This document shows, in pieces, positions 46,799 to 55,739 of a stretch of DNA of 64,000 nucleotides. A program made the translations under genes and the position numbers. The notes beneath the pieces are model-generated. The model ran no database searches, was not told the origin of the DNA, and was given only the letters and a program-made list of their open reading frames with translations. This DNA comes from Silvimonas iriomotensis (GTDB taxonomy: Bacteria; Pseudomonadota; Gammaproteobacteria; Burkholderiales; Chitinibacteraceae). The stretch spans positions 372,001 through 436,000 of the forward strand of contig NZ_BMLX01000003.1 of the NCBI RefSeq assembly GCF_014645535.1, in the 5' to 3' direction. Position 1 is the stretch's first letter, and every line of letters starts with the position of its first letter.

Positions 46799-47767
46799 AT
46801 GACGCTCGCTCTGCCCACTTTTCACGATGTGCTTGCCGCCACAGACCGCATTGCCGGGCATGCGCACCGCACGCCGGTGCTGACTTCGCGCACGCTCAAT
46901 GACGAACTGGGTGCCGAAGTGTTTTTCAAATGCGAAAACTTCCAGCGGATGGGCGCGTTCAAGTTCCGCGGCGCGTTCAATGCCTTGTCGCGGTTTGATG
47001 CCGACCAGCGCCGGCGCGGGGTGATCGCGTTTTCCTCCGGCAATCACGCACAGGCCATTGCGCTGGCGGCGCGCCTGATGGGTATGCCGGCCACCATCCT
47101 GATGCCGCAGGACGCGCCCGCGGCCAAGGTCGCGGCCACCCGGGGTTATGGCGGCAATGTGGTGTTTTTTGATCGATACCATGATGACCGCGAGGCGCTG
47201 GGCCGCAGCCTGGCCGAGCGTGACGGGCTGACGCTGATTCCGCCGTTTGATCATCCGGACATCATTGCCGGGCAGGGCACAGCGGCGCTGGAGCTGTTTG
47301 AAGAGACAGGCCCGCTGGATGCGTTGTTCGTGCCTATGGGCGGCGGCGGTTTGTTGTCCGGTACGGCGCTGACCACCCGGGTTGAGTCGCCAGCCTGCAC
47401 CTTGTACGGGGTGGAGCCTGAAGCCGGCAACGACGGGCAGCAATCTTTCAGAAGCGGGCAGATCGTGCGCATTGCCACGCCCAGAACCATTGCCGATGGC
47501 GCGCAGACGAGCTATCTGGGCGCGCTTACTTTTTCGATCATTCGCGACAAGGTCAATGACATTCTCACCGTCACGGACGCCCAACTGATCGAGTGCATGC
47601 AGTTTGCCGCCAGCCGCATGAAGCTGGTGATCGAACCCACGGGCTGCCTGGGTTTTGCCGCAGCGCGTGCCATGGGGCGGCAGCTGCAAGGGCAGCGCGT
47701 CGGCGTGATCATCAGCGGCGGGAATGTTGATCTGGCTGATCTGGCGCGGTATTTCGCGCCGGCCTGA
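46799..47767 (+). CDS. PLP-dependent ammonia-lyase (threonine/threo-3-hydroxyaspartate dehydratase family)
   Basis: This 322-residue fold-type II PLP enzyme has the PLP lysine in MGAFKFRGAFNALSRF (about 50-65), the phosphate-binding SSGNHAQAIALAARLMG and GGGGLLSGTA, and a C-terminal IEPTGCLGFAA. Its N-terminus (MTLALPTFHDVLAATDRIAGHAHRTPVLTS) is close to threo-3-hydroxy-L-aspartate ammonia-lyases and serine racemase-like dehydratases, which lack the regulatory ACT domain of biosynthetic IlvA. ATG 46799 is chosen over 46766 for this N-terminus. Substrate is inferred, not proven. Confidence 0.85.
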   Translation: MTLALPTFHDVLAATDRIAGHAHRTPVLTSRTLNDELGAEVFFKCENFQRMGAFKFRGAFNALSRFDADQRRRGVIAFSSGNHAQAIALAARLMGMPATILMPQDAPAAKVAATRGYGGNVVFFDRYHDDREALGRSLAERDGLTLIPPFDHPDIIAGQGTAALELFEETGPLDALFVPMGGGGLLSGTALTTRVESPACTLYGVEPEAGNDGQQSFRSGQIVRIATPRTIADGAQTSYLGALTFSIIRDKVNDILTVTDAQLIECMQFAASRMKLVIEPTGCLGFAAARAMGRQLQGQRVGVIISGGNVDLADLARYFAPA

Positions 47768-47930
47768 GGTGTATGACCGGCACGTGAATTATCTGTTTCA
47801 GAAAGCTGTGCGTCATATTTGAGTCATGTTTTCGGGGCTACCATGCGCCGCAGAACCGTCGCCAGAGCGGTTTTCAGGCCCGGCGCAGGCCCGCCCGCCG
47901 GCATCTCTTGATTAGCCCGGAACCGATGAC

Positions 47931-49640
47931 ATGTCTGACAAACCTTTGGTGGACGACGCGTCCACGCCCGCCGCGACAACCGTGACGCGCCGCGGCTTTC
48001 TGAAACTGGCTGGTGTCTCTGGCGTGGCGACCGCCACCGGTGGTCTTGTGCTGGCCGGCAAGGCCGCTGCGGCCGCGCCGGATGGCACGCCGGAGCAAAT
48101 CCACCTGACCTGGGGCAATGATCCCTGTTGCGAGGTGGTGATTTCCTGGGCGTCGCTGGCCGCCGCCGTCAACCCGCGCGTGCATGTGGCGGGCGGCAAT
48201 CATGGCCGCGCCAGCGTGCATGCCGTGCAACGCACCTACACCGATGGGTTGAATGGCGAGGTGGTGTTCACCTATCACGCCCGTCTGCATGATCTGCGCC
48301 CCGGCACCACTTACCAGTACGAAGTCACCGCCGACAACGACAGCAACGCCGCGCACCCGTTTGCCGCCAGTTTCAGCACCGCGCCGCGCGGGCGCGCACC
48401 GTTCCGGTTTACCAGTTACGGTGATCTGGCCACGCCTAACACCAACTGGGTGCTGTCCTCGCCGCAGAGCAAGTTTGCCGTGCAGGCGGTGGAGCGCTTT
48501 GCGCCGCTGTTCCATTTGCTTAACGGTGATCTGTGCTACGCCAATCTGAACCCGACCCATCAGCCAGACGTCTGGCGCGACTTTGGCAACAACAACCAGA
48601 CCTCCGCCGCGCTGCGGCCCTGGATGCCGTGCCCGGGTAATCACGAGGTAGAGTTCCACAATGGCCAGCAGGGTTTTGAATCTTACCTGACCCGCTACGC
48701 GCTGCCGGATAACGGCACCCGTTTCCCGGGGCGCTGGTACAGCTTCAAGGTCAGTTCGGTGCTGTTTGTCTCGCTGGATGCCGATGACGTCGTGCTGCAA
48801 GATGGCGCGGCGTTTGTCGCCGGCCCAGCCGCACTGGTGCCGGCTGCCAGCACTGGCAACCCGCCCATCGAACCGGGGACTTCTTTTTATATCAACGGTT
48901 ACAGCAACGGCGAGCAGACCCGCTGGCTGGAACACACCCTGCGCGCTGCCGAGCATGATCCGGATATCGACTGGATTGTGGTGCAGATGCACCAGGACGC
49001 GCTCAGTTCATCCAAAGGCGGCAACGGCTCTGACAAGGGCCTGCGTGCTGAATGGCTGCCGTTGTTTGATCGGTACGGCGTTGATCTGGTGCTGTGCGGG
49101 CACGATCACGATTACGAACGCAGCTACCCGGTACGCGGCTGCAATCACAACGTCGGCACAGATGCCAGCACGGGGCAGGTGGTCGATACCCTGCAACCCC
49201 GGCCAGTCATGCTGGCGCAGACCGGCAGCAGCACCTTTGATACCAGCCACGGCACCATCCACCTGATCCTGGGTGGCGGCGGGACCAGTTCTCCGGCCGA
49301 CAGTTACGGGCTGGATACCGGCACGGGCAACCCGCAAGCCAAGGTGATCACCAAGCCGAACCGCCCGGTGCCAGGCACGACCGCAGGCACGTTTGTGCGC
49401 CACCCGGCCGATGCGCTGGAAGACGCCATCTGGTCCGCCCTGCGCGATACCGGTACCGGTTACGGCATTGCCGTGTTTGATCACGATCCGGGCCAGCCCG
49501 GCGGCAAAACCACCATCACCATGAACTATTATCACGCCGCCGGGGCAGACCAGACTGCCAATGCCGAGTACACGCTGTTCGAGACCATTGTGCTGTCCAA
49601 AGACCGCCAGCCCGACGGGCACGGGCATCATCACGACTGA
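47931..49640 (+). CDS. Tat-exported metallophosphoesterase (purple acid phosphatase-like)
   Basis: This 569-residue protein starts with a twin-arginine signal (VTRRGFLKLAGVSGVATATGG). It then has a purple-acid-phosphatase N-terminal fibronectin-like domain (IHLTWGNDPCCEVVISWASL to YQYEVTADNDSNA) and a calcineurin-like metallophosphoesterase domain: FTSYGDLATPN, LLNGDLCYAN, PCPGNHEVEF, WIVVQMHQD and LVLCGHDHDYERSYPV. These carry the usual metal-ligand order. It probably dephosphorylates substrates in the periplasm, perhaps for phosphate supply. No pho box was identified. Confidence 0.9.
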   Translation: MSDKPLVDDASTPAATTVTRRGFLKLAGVSGVATATGGLVLAGKAAAAAPDGTPEQIHLTWGNDPCCEVVISWASLAAAVNPRVHVAGGNHGRASVHAVQRTYTDGLNGEVVFTYHARLHDLRPGTTYQYEVTADNDSNAAHPFAASFSTAPRGRAPFRFTSYGDLATPNTNWVLSSPQSKFAVQAVERFAPLFHLLNGDLCYANLNPTHQPDVWRDFGNNNQTSAALRPWMPCPGNHEVEFHNGQQGFESYLTRYALPDNGTRFPGRWYSFKVSSVLFVSLDADDVVLQDGAAFVAGPAALVPAASTGNPPIEPGTSFYINGYSNGEQTRWLEHTLRAAEHDPDIDWIVVQMHQDALSSSKGGNGSDKGLRAEWLPLFDRYGVDLVLCGHDHDYERSYPVRGCNHNVGTDASTGQVVDTLQPRPVMLAQTGSSTFDTSHGTIHLILGGGGTSSPADSYGLDTGTGNPQAKVITKPNRPVPGTTAGTFVRHPADALEDAIWSALRDTGTGYGIAVFDHDPGQPGGKTTITMNYYHAAGADQTANAEYTLFETIVLSKDRQPDGHGHHHD

Positions 49641-49667
49641 CGAGACCGGCGCCCAGGCCTTGAGCCA

Positions 49668-49695
49668 ACGGCCAGCCAGTGTGCTGGCCGTTTTT
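49668..49695. terminator. Bidirectional terminator
   Basis: ACGGCCAGC and GCTGGCCGT form a nine-base-pair stem with a six-base loop, followed by TTTTT. It lies between the phosphoesterase gene and the converging small gene at 49711. Confidence 0.85.
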
Positions 49696-49710
49696 CATGC
49701 GGCGCAACGC

Positions 49711-50043
49711 TCAGTGCAAGGCGCCCAGCATCTTCAGGCCAGCGCCGGTGCCCAGCAACTGCGGCGCATCCTCAACCAGCGCCACGCGGGCAATGCCGGA
49801 CAACTGCCAGGCATTGGCCAGCACCGGCAATTGTTCGGGCTGGCAATAAAAGCTGATCTCGCTGTGCTTGCCCGGGTTGAGTGCGTAGTGCGCGCTGTAC
49901 AGCACGGTGCCCTGGACTGCGGCGGGAACCTTGTCGGCCCAGCCCAGCCCCAGGTGGCGCATATGGCCCCGGATGGCAAAGGCGCTGCACAAGATGAACA
50001 GCGGTTTATGGCTGGCAGGGTCGGGAATCTGATAGATGTTCAT
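49711..50043 (-). CDS. Hypothetical protein (110 aa)
   Basis: This 110-residue protein starts at ATG 50043, with GGAG upstream. It has no signal or membrane segment. The text reads as real coding sequence (HKPLFILCSAFAIRGHMRHLGLGWADKVP, GKHSEISFYCQPEQLPVLANAWQL), with alternating hydrophobic strands and no repeats. No family is recognised. A longer frame to 50316 is rich in cysteine and is probably not coding. It is monocistronic. Confidence 0.6.
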   Translation of the reverse strand: MNIYQIPDPASHKPLFILCSAFAIRGHMRHLGLGWADKVPAAVQGTVLYSAHYALNPGKHSEISFYCQPEQLPVLANAWQLSGIARVALVEDAPQLLGTGAGLKMLGALH

Positions 50044-50236
50044 GGCGGATACTCCATGTAACCGGTCGGTAGCAACGCGTTCTGCGTCGTTGTGACCAGT
50101 ATCCGCACAAGGCCGGCCGCAATCTGCCTGACGGGCGCTGTTTGCGCTGTCAGTGAGTCTGGCTGCGGGTGTGAGTGATGTGCTGAGTGCCAGGTCTGCC
50201 AGCTGGCAGGGTATGCAGGATATATCCCACAGACCG

Positions 50237-50851
50237 CTACAGTTTGCGCAGCAGGTCCAGGTCATCGACGTCCCGGCGCAGATGATCTTGCAGCAGGCGG
50301 GTGATGTCCTCTGCATGGTTGCCCCGGTCCAGCTCTAACTGGCCTTCGCGGATCAGGATGATTTTCATGGCGGCTTGATCCACAACGCTGGCAAAGCTCA
50401 GATGTTCATCGCCAATTTGCAACGGCACGGCGCGCTGGCGGATTTCATCGTAGTTCTGGCCGTCGCGCACGGTGAACAGCCGGTAAAGATAAGGCCGTTG
50501 CTGCGGCACATTGAGCACGCCGCCTGGGCTTGCCATCTGCTTGAGGAATGCCTCGGTTTTTTCCGGCGGCACCGCAAACGCTTCCACCAGTTTTTTCAGG
50601 TTCTCTGTTCGCTGATCAATCAACAGATTCAGGTCTTGCGCCTCCCGCTGCGCCCCCAGTAGCTGCATGGCCTTGCTGCCCACCAGCAAAAAGGAGACGT
50701 GGTACCGCAACAGCTGGGTGAGCAGATCGCGTTCTATGCGAGAGAGCGTGAACATGGGCCGGTTACCTGGGGACCACAAGGGTTTGAAATCCATCTTAGG
50801 ACAGTCGCCTTGCCACGTCAGCTTTGGCAGTGGCCGGGCGGTGTCAGTCAT
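50237..50851 (-). CDS. Nucleotidyltransferase-like protein with altered catalytic motif
   Basis: This 204-residue protein resembles stand-alone nucleotidyltransferase-fold proteins: LLVGSKAMQLLGAQREAQDLNLLID (about 56-80) matches the GS-x10-DxD pattern but has DLN in place of the second aspartate, and there are helices with DEHLSFASVVDQAAMKIILIREG in the second half. No partner gene of the HEPN or AbiE type is adjacent. It could be an inactive relative or belong to an unnamed family. The start is uncertain; an ATG at residue 20 is also possible. Confidence 0.6.
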   Translation of the reverse strand: MTDTARPLPKLTWQGDCPKMDFKPLWSPGNRPMFTLSRIERDLLTQLLRYHVSFLLVGSKAMQLLGAQREAQDLNLLIDQRTENLKKLVEAFAVPPEKTEAFLKQMASPGGVLNVPQQRPYLYRLFTVRDGQNYDEIRQRAVPLQIGDEHLSFASVVDQAAMKIILIREGQLELDRGNHAEDITRLLQDHLRRDVDDLDLLRKL

Positions 50852-51316
50852 GGTTGTGTGGAAAGTTGATAACTTTCTTTAACATTACATGGCAAACCCG
50901 CGCCGATGCTGGCTGTAAGTTGGCTCTGACGGGGTCTGGCGCCGGATAAACGGTCTGAAACCTGAAACACTTACGCTTGTAGCCATTGCCTGAAAAGCCG
51001 GTTTTTTGCAGCGAATTGCATCAGTGTTCTCTGATAAATCAATGAAATACAAGCATTTAATGATATGTGTCAGGCCTTTGTCCTGGCTGCTTCCAGGCCG
51101 GCCTGGCCCGCGCTTTTCTGCTGCGCTACCGTCATCAGGTGTGTGCTGTATGGGTGCTGTCTGTAGGTGCGTACTTACGTTTGCTCTTTGCCGTTCGTCG
51201 TTTTTGTGATTCTTTTTCTTACCATAAAAGACAGTAAGTATTGTTTTTGTCTACAGCAAGCGTTAGCGTATGTACGTCAGATTCAATAACAGTAGTCAGT
51301 CAGTCCGGGGGGTAGC
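50852..51316. other. Spacer upstream of second PEP-CTERM gene
   Basis: This 465-base spacer holds no recognised gene. The last 110 bases are AT-rich and contain CTTAC and GTAAG (51218-51222 and, after 11 bases, 51234-51238) as an inverted pair, in a sequence TTTTTCTTACCATAAAAG similar to motifs in the AT-rich region before the other PEP-CTERM gene. GGGGGG precedes the ATG. Confidence 0.4.
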
Positions 51317-51961
51317 ATGAACATCAAGATGAAGGCGGCAGGTCTTGCCGTCATGTTGGCGGTGAGCGCGGGTGCGCAAGCCCGGCATTACGATTTCGGG
51401 CATCTCATTGCAGGTGACGGCCCGTCATTTGCTGATTTCGCCAGTCTGAAAATCACCCAGAGCAATACGTCGACCTGGTTGTTCTCGCTCACGCTTGATT
51501 CAGACTTCACATCGCTCTTTGGCACCGGCGCCTTTATCGGGTCCATGGCGGTGGATCTGGGCGGGCCGTTCACGCATGAAATCGTCAGCGGCGTCAGTGG
51601 CACCGGTCCCTGGTCCCCATCGGTAACGCGTGCCAATGGTGGCGGCCCGACTGGCATTTATGATTTCCGCTTCAACTTTGGCGGTGGCTCCAACAAGTTC
51701 AAGGTGGGCGATACGGTCAGTTGGGCAGTGACTTTTGAAGGCACGAACAACAAGCTGATCGTGCCGGATGTCTATGCCAACTCGTTTGCCTTGCACGTCC
51801 AGAACACCAAGTTCTGTGATGACAGTGCCTGGTATGCCAGCTTCCCGGTGACCCCCGTCCCCGAGCCGGAAACCTGGGCGCTGCTGGGGCTGGGCCTGAC
51901 TGCCGTCACGGCCACCCGCTGGCGTGCCATGCGCAAGGATCGCAAGGCCGTCGCCGCCTGA
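51317..51961 (+). CDS. PEP-CTERM sorted exported protein
   Basis: This 214-residue protein has a signal peptide (MNIKMKAAGLAVMLAVSAGAQA) and a C-terminal PEP-CTERM tag (PVPEPETWALLGLGLTAVTA, then a basic tail RWRAMRKDRK). Its YDFGHLIAGDGPSFADFASL and glycine-rich middle are typical of the FxDxF type. Its tag is almost the same as that of the protein at 44581, so both are likely substrates of one exosortase encoded elsewhere. The role is probably in the cell surface or matrix. Confidence 0.88.
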   Translation: MNIKMKAAGLAVMLAVSAGAQARHYDFGHLIAGDGPSFADFASLKITQSNTSTWLFSLTLDSDFTSLFGTGAFIGSMAVDLGGPFTHEIVSGVSGTGPWSPSVTRANGGGPTGIYDFRFNFGGGSNKFKVGDTVSWAVTFEGTNNKLIVPDVYANSFALHVQNTKFCDDSAWYASFPVTPVPEPETWALLGLGLTAVTATRWRAMRKDRKAVAA

Positions 51962-52017
51962 TCTGGCAAGTCCGGCTATGATGGGGTGTTCTTGAACCCG
52001 ACACGGGACACCCCCTC

Positions 52018-52446
52018 ATGCATACCAGCGCACGCAACCAGTTTGCCGGCACCGTCACCGCCATCGCTCAAGGTGCGGTGAACGATGAAATTGAAATGAC
52101 CTTGCCTGGCGGCGAAGTCATCGTCGCCGTCATCACCCGTCACAGCACCCAGTCTCTTGGCCTGAAAACCGGCAGCCCGGCCTTTGCCCTGATCAAGGCC
52201 TCGTGGGTTATCCTGGCGCGGCCGCAAGCGGGTATCCGTCTGTCTACGCGCAATCGCCTTGAAGGCACGGTCAAGGCCGTCAAGCCCGGCGCGGTCAATG
52301 CCGAGGTCGAGATCGCCCTGCCGGGTGGCAATACGCTGGCGGCCATTGTCACCATGGAAAGCGTCGCCGCGCTGGGTCTGGCGGCGGGTGAAGCGGTTGT
52401 GGCTTTCTTCAAGGCATCGCAAGTGATCGTCGGCGTCTCTGGCTGA
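52018..52446 (+). CDS. Tandem Mop-domain molybdate-binding protein
   Basis: This 142-residue cytosolic protein consists of two TOBE/Mop repeats: TSARNQFAGTVTAIAQGAVNDEIEMTLPGG (about 3-32) and STRNRLEGTVKAVKPGAVNAEVEIALPGG (about 76-104), each ending in a FALIKASWVILA or FFKASQVIVGV strand. Such di-Mop proteins (ModG-like molbindins) bind and store molybdate. No molybdate transporter gene is adjacent. The start is ATG 52018, 56 bases after the PEP-CTERM gene. Confidence 0.92.
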   Translation: MHTSARNQFAGTVTAIAQGAVNDEIEMTLPGGEVIVAVITRHSTQSLGLKTGSPAFALIKASWVILARPQAGIRLSTRNRLEGTVKAVKPGAVNAEVEIALPGGNTLAAIVTMESVAALGLAAGEAVVAFFKASQVIVGVSG

Positions 52447-52557
52447 TCGGCTGACCTGCCAGTTCTGGCAGGACCCCCGTACCTGATACCAGTCGCCCGC
52501 CCCCCGTGGTTCAGGTCTACAAACAAGGTATCCGGACCTATTTCGTGGCGGGGTGGC

Positions 52558-54816
52558 ATGTTCTCTCTGGTGCGATGGTTGCCGCAGCGGGTGGGAACAC
52601 GGCTGCTTGCTGTGGTGATCTTTGCCATTGGCGCTTCTTTGGCGCTGGCGTTGCTGGCGGCATGGCTGGTGTATCGCGATGCCCAGAACGCCTCGCGCGT
52701 GCTGGCGCGGCAAGCGGCAGAGAATCTGGTGGTCCAGGTGGCGGCGCAGTTTGGCGAGGACGACGATCTGGACCCGCCGCGCCCGTTTGAGCGCTACAAC
52801 CTGCAGCGCACCGTCGATTACGCCCATCAGGCCAAAGGGCGCGATATCCGCGTGTTCAATCTCAGGCAACAGATCGTGGTCGATACCGACCATGAAGACA
52901 TCGGCGTGCCGGTGCCGGCGGGGTGGCAACGCTATATCTCGGCCGCCACGCAGGAGGGCTCGCCGGTATTTTTTGAAGAATGCATCGAGGCCGGTGGCGA
53001 TGTGCGCCAGATTTTTGTCACGCCCCTGCGCAACCGCGCCGGGCGGCTGGTGGGCGGGCTGGCGATGGATTACACCCACCTGGCCGATGAACTCACCGGC
53101 ACTGCGCGCAACACGCTGTTGATCCTGTCGGTGGCGGGCGCCTTTGCGCTGGTGCTGACCGTGCTGTTTGGCCAGGCCATTGTGCGGCCGATTGCGCTGG
53201 CGGTGCGCCGCCTCTATGGCGCCACGCGGGCGCTGGCCGCGGGTTTGCCGCTGCGTCCGGTGGCGCTTGGCGGGCATGACGAGTTTGCCGAGCTGGGCCG
53301 CGCGTTTGACGATATGAGCGCCCAGCTGGGCCGCTCCCGCACGGTGCTGGAACAAGAAGTGGCCGAGCGCCGCGCCGCCCAGGTGGCGCTGCAAGAAGCC
53401 AATGTCCGGCTGGAAGAGCGCGTGGCCGAGCGCACCGCCGCGTTGCAATCGGCCAACCGGCAACTGGAAATCGAACTGGCCAATGGCAAGGAAATGGCGC
53501 GGCAGATGGAACAACTGGCGCGTTTTGATTCGCTCACTGGCCTGCCCAACCGCGCCATGTTCCTGGCTTGCCTTGATGTGGCGGTCAAACGCGCGATCCG
53601 CATGAAAACGCTGGGCGCGCTGATGTTTATTGATCTGGATCGCTTCAAATCGATCAATGATTCGCTGGGGCATGCCACGGGCGATGAGGTATTGCGTCAG
53701 GCCGCGCAACGGCTGGCGGCAACCTTGCGTAGCTGCGATATGGTCTCGCGCATTGGCGGCGATGAATTTACGGTGATTCTGGAAGATCTGGGTGGCGAAA
53801 ACGCCGCCCGCGCGGTGGCCGGCAAGATCGTGGCGGCGTTTTTGCCGCCGTTCAACATTGAAGGCAAAGAGCTGTTTTTGTCTTCCAGCGTCGGGCTGGC
53901 CTTGTTTCCCAAAGACAGTGCCGACCCGGGAGACCTGATGAAACAGGCGGACTTTGCCATGTATGAGGCCAAGTCCGCCGGCCGCAACCGGTTTGCGCTG
54001 CATTCTGAACACATGGCGCAAGCGGCCAGCCAGCGCCTGGTGATGGAAAGCGCCCTGCATCACGCCATTGAACGCAGCGAGTTCTATCTGGCCTACCAGA
54101 TCCGGGTCTCCGCCCTGGATGGCACGCCGACCGGCACTGAGGCCCTGCTGCGCTGGCGTAGCCCGGAACTGGGCGAGGTCACGCCCGTCGAGTTCATCCC
54201 CGTGGCCGAACACAGCGGCCAGATTCTGGAGATCGGGCTATGGGTGTTGCGTCAGGCCTGCCGCCAGCACAGCGCCTGGCGGGCGCAGGGGCTGCAACCG
54301 GGGTTGATGGCGGTGAATATCTCGGCGGTGCAGTTTCGCCAGGCCGGCTTTGTCGATCAGGTGGCGGCCATTCTGGACGAAACCGGCATGAAGCCGCATG
54401 AGCTGGAACTGGAACTGACCGAAAGCATGCTGATGGCCAATCCGGAAAGCGCCGTAATGGTCATGCATGCCCTGCGTGAACTGGGTGTGGGGCTGGCGAT
54501 TGATGACTTTGGCACCGGGTATTCCAGCCTGAGTTATCTCAAGCGCTTTCCGGCTTCACGCATCAAGATCGACAAGAGCTTTGTGCGCGATATCGACATC
54601 AATCAGGAAGATGCCGCCATCGCCGCCGCCATTGTGGCGCTGGCGCGCAGCCTGAATATCGAAGTCACCGCCGAAGGCGTTGAAACGGATGAACAACTGG
54701 CGCATCTGAACCGGCTCGATTGCGCCGATTATCAGGGCTACTACTTTGCCCAGCCGCTGGCGGCCGAGGATATCCGCTTTGCGCTCACCGCCACGCTGGT
54801 GGTGCAACCGGGCTGA
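52558..54816 (+). CDS. Membrane GGDEF-EAL c-di-GMP enzyme
   Basis: This 752-residue inner-membrane protein has an N-terminal membrane helix (about 15-40), a periplasmic sensor (about 41-185), a second membrane helix (about 182-205), a HAMP domain, a coiled coil, then GGDEF (GGDEF at 400-404) and EAL (EALLRW from 528) domains. Both active-site motifs are intact, so it could make or break cyclic di-GMP. The EAL also shows NISAVQFRQ, ELTES and DDFGTGYSSL. The cue is unknown. It converges with the RsbQ-like hydrolase gene, with only 7 bases between. Confidence 0.93.
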   Translation: MFSLVRWLPQRVGTRLLAVVIFAIGASLALALLAAWLVYRDAQNASRVLARQAAENLVVQVAAQFGEDDDLDPPRPFERYNLQRTVDYAHQAKGRDIRVFNLRQQIVVDTDHEDIGVPVPAGWQRYISAATQEGSPVFFEECIEAGGDVRQIFVTPLRNRAGRLVGGLAMDYTHLADELTGTARNTLLILSVAGAFALVLTVLFGQAIVRPIALAVRRLYGATRALAAGLPLRPVALGGHDEFAELGRAFDDMSAQLGRSRTVLEQEVAERRAAQVALQEANVRLEERVAERTAALQSANRQLEIELANGKEMARQMEQLARFDSLTGLPNRAMFLACLDVAVKRAIRMKTLGALMFIDLDRFKSINDSLGHATGDEVLRQAAQRLAATLRSCDMVSRIGGDEFTVILEDLGGENAARAVAGKIVAAFLPPFNIEGKELFLSSSVGLALFPKDSADPGDLMKQADFAMYEAKSAGRNRFALHSEHMAQAASQRLVMESALHHAIERSEFYLAYQIRVSALDGTPTGTEALLRWRSPELGEVTPVEFIPVAEHSGQILEIGLWVLRQACRQHSAWRAQGLQPGLMAVNISAVQFRQAGFVDQVAAILDETGMKPHELELELTESMLMANPESAVMVMHALRELGVGLAIDDFGTGYSSLSYLKRFPASRIKIDKSFVRDIDINQEDAAIAAAIVALARSLNIEVTAEGVETDEQLAHLNRLDCADYQGYYFAQPLAAEDIRFALTATLVVQPG

Positions 54817-54823
54817 TCGCCAC

Positions 54824-55621
54824 TTATTGCACAAAATTGCGGATCAGGCTGGCCACTTGCGGCGCGTTGGCCAGTTGCGGCAAATGCCCGCGCACGGTCA
54901 TGACATGCAGGCGCGCAGCATGCATGGCGCGCTCCATCCACTGACCCACATTCACCGGGGCAATCGGATCATCCGAGCACTGGACGATCAGCGTCGGCAG
55001 TGCAAAGGCCTGCACCTGATCGCGCAAATCAGACAGGAAAATCGCGTGCGCAAAACGGCTGGCCAGGGTTGGGTCCAGCGCAAACAGGCGGTGGCGCATT
55101 TCCGTGTTGATCGGGCCGGCGCTTTCTTCCAGAGACGCAATCTGCGCCAGTTGTTCTGCCCATGCCTGGTAGTTGTGGTCCATGGCTTTGAGCATTTCAT
55201 CAATGGTGCTGCGCTCAAACCCGCCGACGTAGTTGTCTTGTGGATGATTGATATAACAGGGGGAGGGCGCCAGCATGACCATGCGTTCGATCCGCCGTGG
55301 CGCCAGCTTGCTGGCCAGCAAACCGATCATGCCGCTGACCGAATGCCCGACATACACCACATTCCACAGGTCCAGCGCTTCGAGCACCGCCACGACATCC
55401 TCGGCATAGCCATCCAGCGTGGCGTGCCGTTCGGTGTCAAACGCATCGGCCATGCCGTGGCCAGCGTGATCAAACAAGATCAGCCGGTAACCGGACGACA
55501 ACTCTGGCACCACCTTGCGCCAGATGGTCTGGTCACAGGCAAAGCCATGCGCCAGCACCAGGGTGATCGGGCCGTCGCCCACGATCTGCACATGATGACG
55601 TTGCAATACGGAAGCCGGCAT
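54824..55621 (-). CDS. RsbQ-like alpha/beta-hydrolase
   Basis: This 265-residue protein belongs to the RsbQ/KAI2/D14 branch of alpha/beta-hydrolases. It shows VLAHGFACDQTIWRKVVPEL, VYVGHSVSGMIGLLASKLAPRRIERMVMLAPSPCYINHP and QDNYVGGFERSTIDEML, with the catalytic triad S (GHSVSG), D (CSDDPIAP) and H (RGHLPQL). RsbQ in Bacillus hydrolyses or binds a small ligand for the stress sensor RsbP; relatives near bacterial sensory genes may serve as ligand processors. It faces the GGDEF-EAL gene tail to tail. ATG 55621 (MPASVLQ) and an in-frame ATG at 55630 are both possible. Confidence 0.85.
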   Translation of the reverse strand: MPASVLQRHHVQIVGDGPITLVLAHGFACDQTIWRKVVPELSSGYRLILFDHAGHGMADAFDTERHATLDGYAEDVVAVLEALDLWNVVYVGHSVSGMIGLLASKLAPRRIERMVMLAPSPCYINHPQDNYVGGFERSTIDEMLKAMDHNYQAWAEQLAQIASLEESAGPINTEMRHRLFALDPTLASRFAHAIFLSDLRDQVQAFALPTLIVQCSDDPIAPVNVGQWMERAMHAARLHVMTVRGHLPQLANAPQVASLIRNFVQ

Positions 55622-55739
55622 CTTTACCACCCTGGGTTATGGACAGGTTTCACCATAGGATCGCCCGGTGTTGTTCGCACTTGGCAAAAACGGCAATGCC
55701 AGCGGCCGCTGGTGGCATTGGCTGCGCGAAGCGCCGGCC

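Noticed and set aside
51976-54213. 745-codon minus-strand frame opposite the Mop and GGDEF-EAL genes
   Set aside because: It is antisense to two well-supported genes, and its product is rich in H, R and Q, as shadow frames are.
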